From Opitutaceae bacterium (GTDB lineage Bacteria > Verrucomicrobiota > Verrucomicrobiia > Opitutales > Opitutaceae): DNA of 6,391 bases. Positions 4,983 through 6,391 of this stretch are shown here, one piece after another. The notes under the pieces are model-generated. The model saw nothing but the letters and a program-made list of their open reading frames with translations, ran no database searches and was not told where the DNA came from. Positions within the stretch are counted from its first letter, which is position 1, and each line of letters opens with the position of its first letter. The position numbers and the translations under genes were made by a program. The stretch lies in NCBI GenBank assembly GCA_003168315.1, contig PMSP01000394.1, forward strand, positions 1-6,391. The letters are read 5' to 3'.

Positions 4983-6391
4983 TGATCGGAATCCGCGACG
5001 ACACAGCGCCCCTGCAGCCGCCCCCCACCCGGGCGCCGGAGCTGGCTGCGAGGATCTTTTCGGAAGGGGGGTGGCTCCAGGCCAACTTGGGCCTCGAGCA
5101 CCGGCCCGGACAGGAGAGGATGGCGAACGCCGTCGCCGCGGCGTTCCGCGATGATGAGGCGCTCCTCTTCGAAGCCGGGACGGGGATCGGCAAGTCCCTC
5201 GCCTACCTCGTCCCGGGGATCATCCATGCGACCGACTGCGGGAGGCAGATGATCGTCTCGACGCACACGATCTCGCTCCAGGAGCAGATCGACAAGAAGG
5301 ACCTGCCGCTCTGCCGGACGCTCTTCAGCTCCGCGCCGGATCTCGCGAGGTATGCCGGATTCATCTCGACCGTCCTCGTCGGCAAGTCCAACTACCTGTG
5401 CACATCGAGGCTGTCCCACGCCCTCGCCGAGCGGGCGAGCCTCTTCGACGACGCCGGATACGCCGAGCTGCAGCGGATAGCGGATTGGGCCGAGACCACG
5501 GCGACCGGGCTGCGCCACGACCTGCAGCCTCCGCCGAACGCGGACGTGTGGGACGCCGTGAACGCGGACTCCTCGTCCTGCTCCCGGCGCAACTGCGACT
5601 GCGACCGCTGCTTCTACCAGAGGGCGCGGGCGCGCGTGAGGTCCGCGCAGGTGATCGTCGTCAACCATGCGCTCCTCTTTTCCCTCATAAGCGCGGGCGG
5701 TGCGAGGGCGCAGGGCGCGGGGCCGGACGCCTCCGGCGTCCTATTCGCGGGCGACTTCGTCGTCCTGGACGAGGCGCACACCGTGGGCGAGGTCGCGGAG
5801 GAGAGCTTTGGCCTCGGGATCAGCAGCCTCGGGGTGGAGCGCACCCTCAAGCACCTCTACAACCCGAGGACGCGGCGCGGCATCATGAAGAAGCGCGCCG
5901 ACCCCGACCTCCGGCAGAAGGTCGCCGACACGCTCGACGCCTCGGGCCAGTTCTTCGGATTCCTCGCCGGGACGCTCCTGTCCGAGCGTCCGGTCGTGCG
6001 CGTCCGTGAGGCGGGCGTCGCGGAATCCCTCATCGCCGAGCCGCTCGCTGCGCTCGAGCGTTCCGTGGCCAGGATCGCCGACTCGCTCGAGGATGGGCGC
6101 GAGCGGGACGAGCTCCTGGAGCAGCGGGCCAGGCTCCGCGCGATCCGGGGCGGCGTTGACGAGTGGCTCGGCCTCTCGAACGCCGGGCACGTGTACTGGG
6201 CCGAGCGGGGGGGCCGCAAGCAGACGATCGTGACCTTGAGGAGCGCGCCGGTCGACGTCGCCCCCGAGCTTGAGCGCTGCCTGTTCGGTGCGGGGGTGAG
6301 CGTCATCTGCACGAGCGCCACCCTGGCGGTCGCCGGGGAGATGGCCCCGTTCGCGAGGGGCGTCGGCGCCGCGTCGGCCAGGGCCGAGATC
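4982..6391 (+). CDS. dinG: DinG/XPD-type iron-sulfur superfamily 2 DNA helicase (3' truncated by window)
   Basis: The frame is open from ATG 4982 to the last base, 470 residues with no stop. The family unwinds DNA 5' to 3' using ATP and is linked to repair and removal of R-loops and other structures. Seen in order: a Q-motif-like EHRPGQ (residues 39-44), Walker A GTGIGKS (66-72), motif Ia VSTHTISLQEQ (92-102), cysteines at 140, 200, 205, 207 and 210 placed as the 4Fe-4S ligands between motifs Ia and II, VNHALL (227-232), the DEAH box (263-266), and the motif III-like CTSATL (443-448). The C-terminal helicase half is cut off. There are five cysteines where four are needed, so one of 205, 207 and 210 may be a spare. 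No other usable start occurs between the upstream stop (4921) and 4982. It probably shares a transcript with the transpeptidase. The dinG symbol denotes the family; a YoaA-like paralogue is not excluded. Confidence 0.9.
   Translation, partial: MIGIRDDTAPLQPPPTRAPELAARIFSEGGWLQANLGLEHRPGQERMANAVAAAFRDDEALLFEAGTGIGKSLAYLVPGIIHATDCGRQMIVSTHTISLQEQIDKKDLPLCRTLFSSAPDLARYAGFISTVLVGKSNYLCTSRLSHALAERASLFDDAGYAELQRIADWAETTATGLRHDLQPPPNADVWDAVNADSSSCSRRNCDCDRCFYQRARARVRSAQVIVVNHALLFSLISAGGARAQGAGPDASGVLFAGDFVVLDEAHTVGEVAEESFGLGISSLGVERTLKHLYNPRTRRGIMKKRADPDLRQKVADTLDASGQFFGFLAGTLLSERPVVRVREAGVAESLIAEPLAALERSVARIADSLEDGRERDELLEQRARLRAIRGGVDEWLGLSNAGHVYWAERGGRKQTIVTLRSAPVDVAPELERCLFGAGVSVICTSATLAVAGEMAPFARGVGAASARAEI

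Noticed and set aside
4544..5668. Long minus-strand open frame (374 codons) across the transpeptidase and helicase genes
   Set aside because: It is antisense to two genes with clear catalytic motifs, is rich in Arg, Pro, Gly and Val, and shows no domain. It is a shadow of GC-rich coding sequence.

Overview
The window looks like a piece of a Verrucomicrobiota chromosome, most likely Opitutales/Opitutaceae. This is inferred from protein style, not from a marker gene. The left protein combines delta-60 propeller repeats, one Ig-like domain and two C-terminal domains of the 'LVNISARANV...LIAGF...VLLRGVGPALA' type, which I associate with that phylum. The window falls into two compositional halves. 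Left of about 3250 the DNA is near 50% G+C (31 of the 60 bases from 241). To the right it is clearly higher (44 of the 60 bases from 5101), and third codon positions there are mostly G or C.

Left half (1-3249): the 3' part of a very large, probably surface or secreted, repeat protein (frame open at the window edge, stop at 2905). A remnant of a tyrosine-recombinase integrase N-terminus follows on the minus strand (start 3176). Two strong palindromes (3181-3206 and 3222-3248) separate it from the tRNA. I read this as the tRNA-proximal end of an old genomic island: tRNA 3' end, palindromes, decayed int gene, then low-GC cargo.

Junction (3250-3326): an intact tRNA-Val(UAC) on the minus strand with encoded CCA, 7 bases downstream of asd on the same strand.

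Right half (3334-6391): ordinary chromosomal genes. asd (minus) makes aspartate semialdehyde, the precursor of lysine, threonine, methionine and the diaminopimelate of peptidoglycan. Head to head with it, and overlapping its 5' end, is a YkuD-type L,D-transpeptidase (plus), an enzyme class that joins diaminopimelate residues in the wall, so the pair may be functionally linked. A DinG/XPD-type iron-sulfur helicase follows on the plus strand from 4982 and runs off the window. A 7-bp hairpin with a GAAA loop covers the first base of its start codon.

I found no CRISPR array, complete insertion sequence, rRNA or origin. The most notable items are the island boundary, the palindromes, the overlapping divergent starts, the lack of an export signal on the transpeptidase, and the start-codon hairpin of the helicase.
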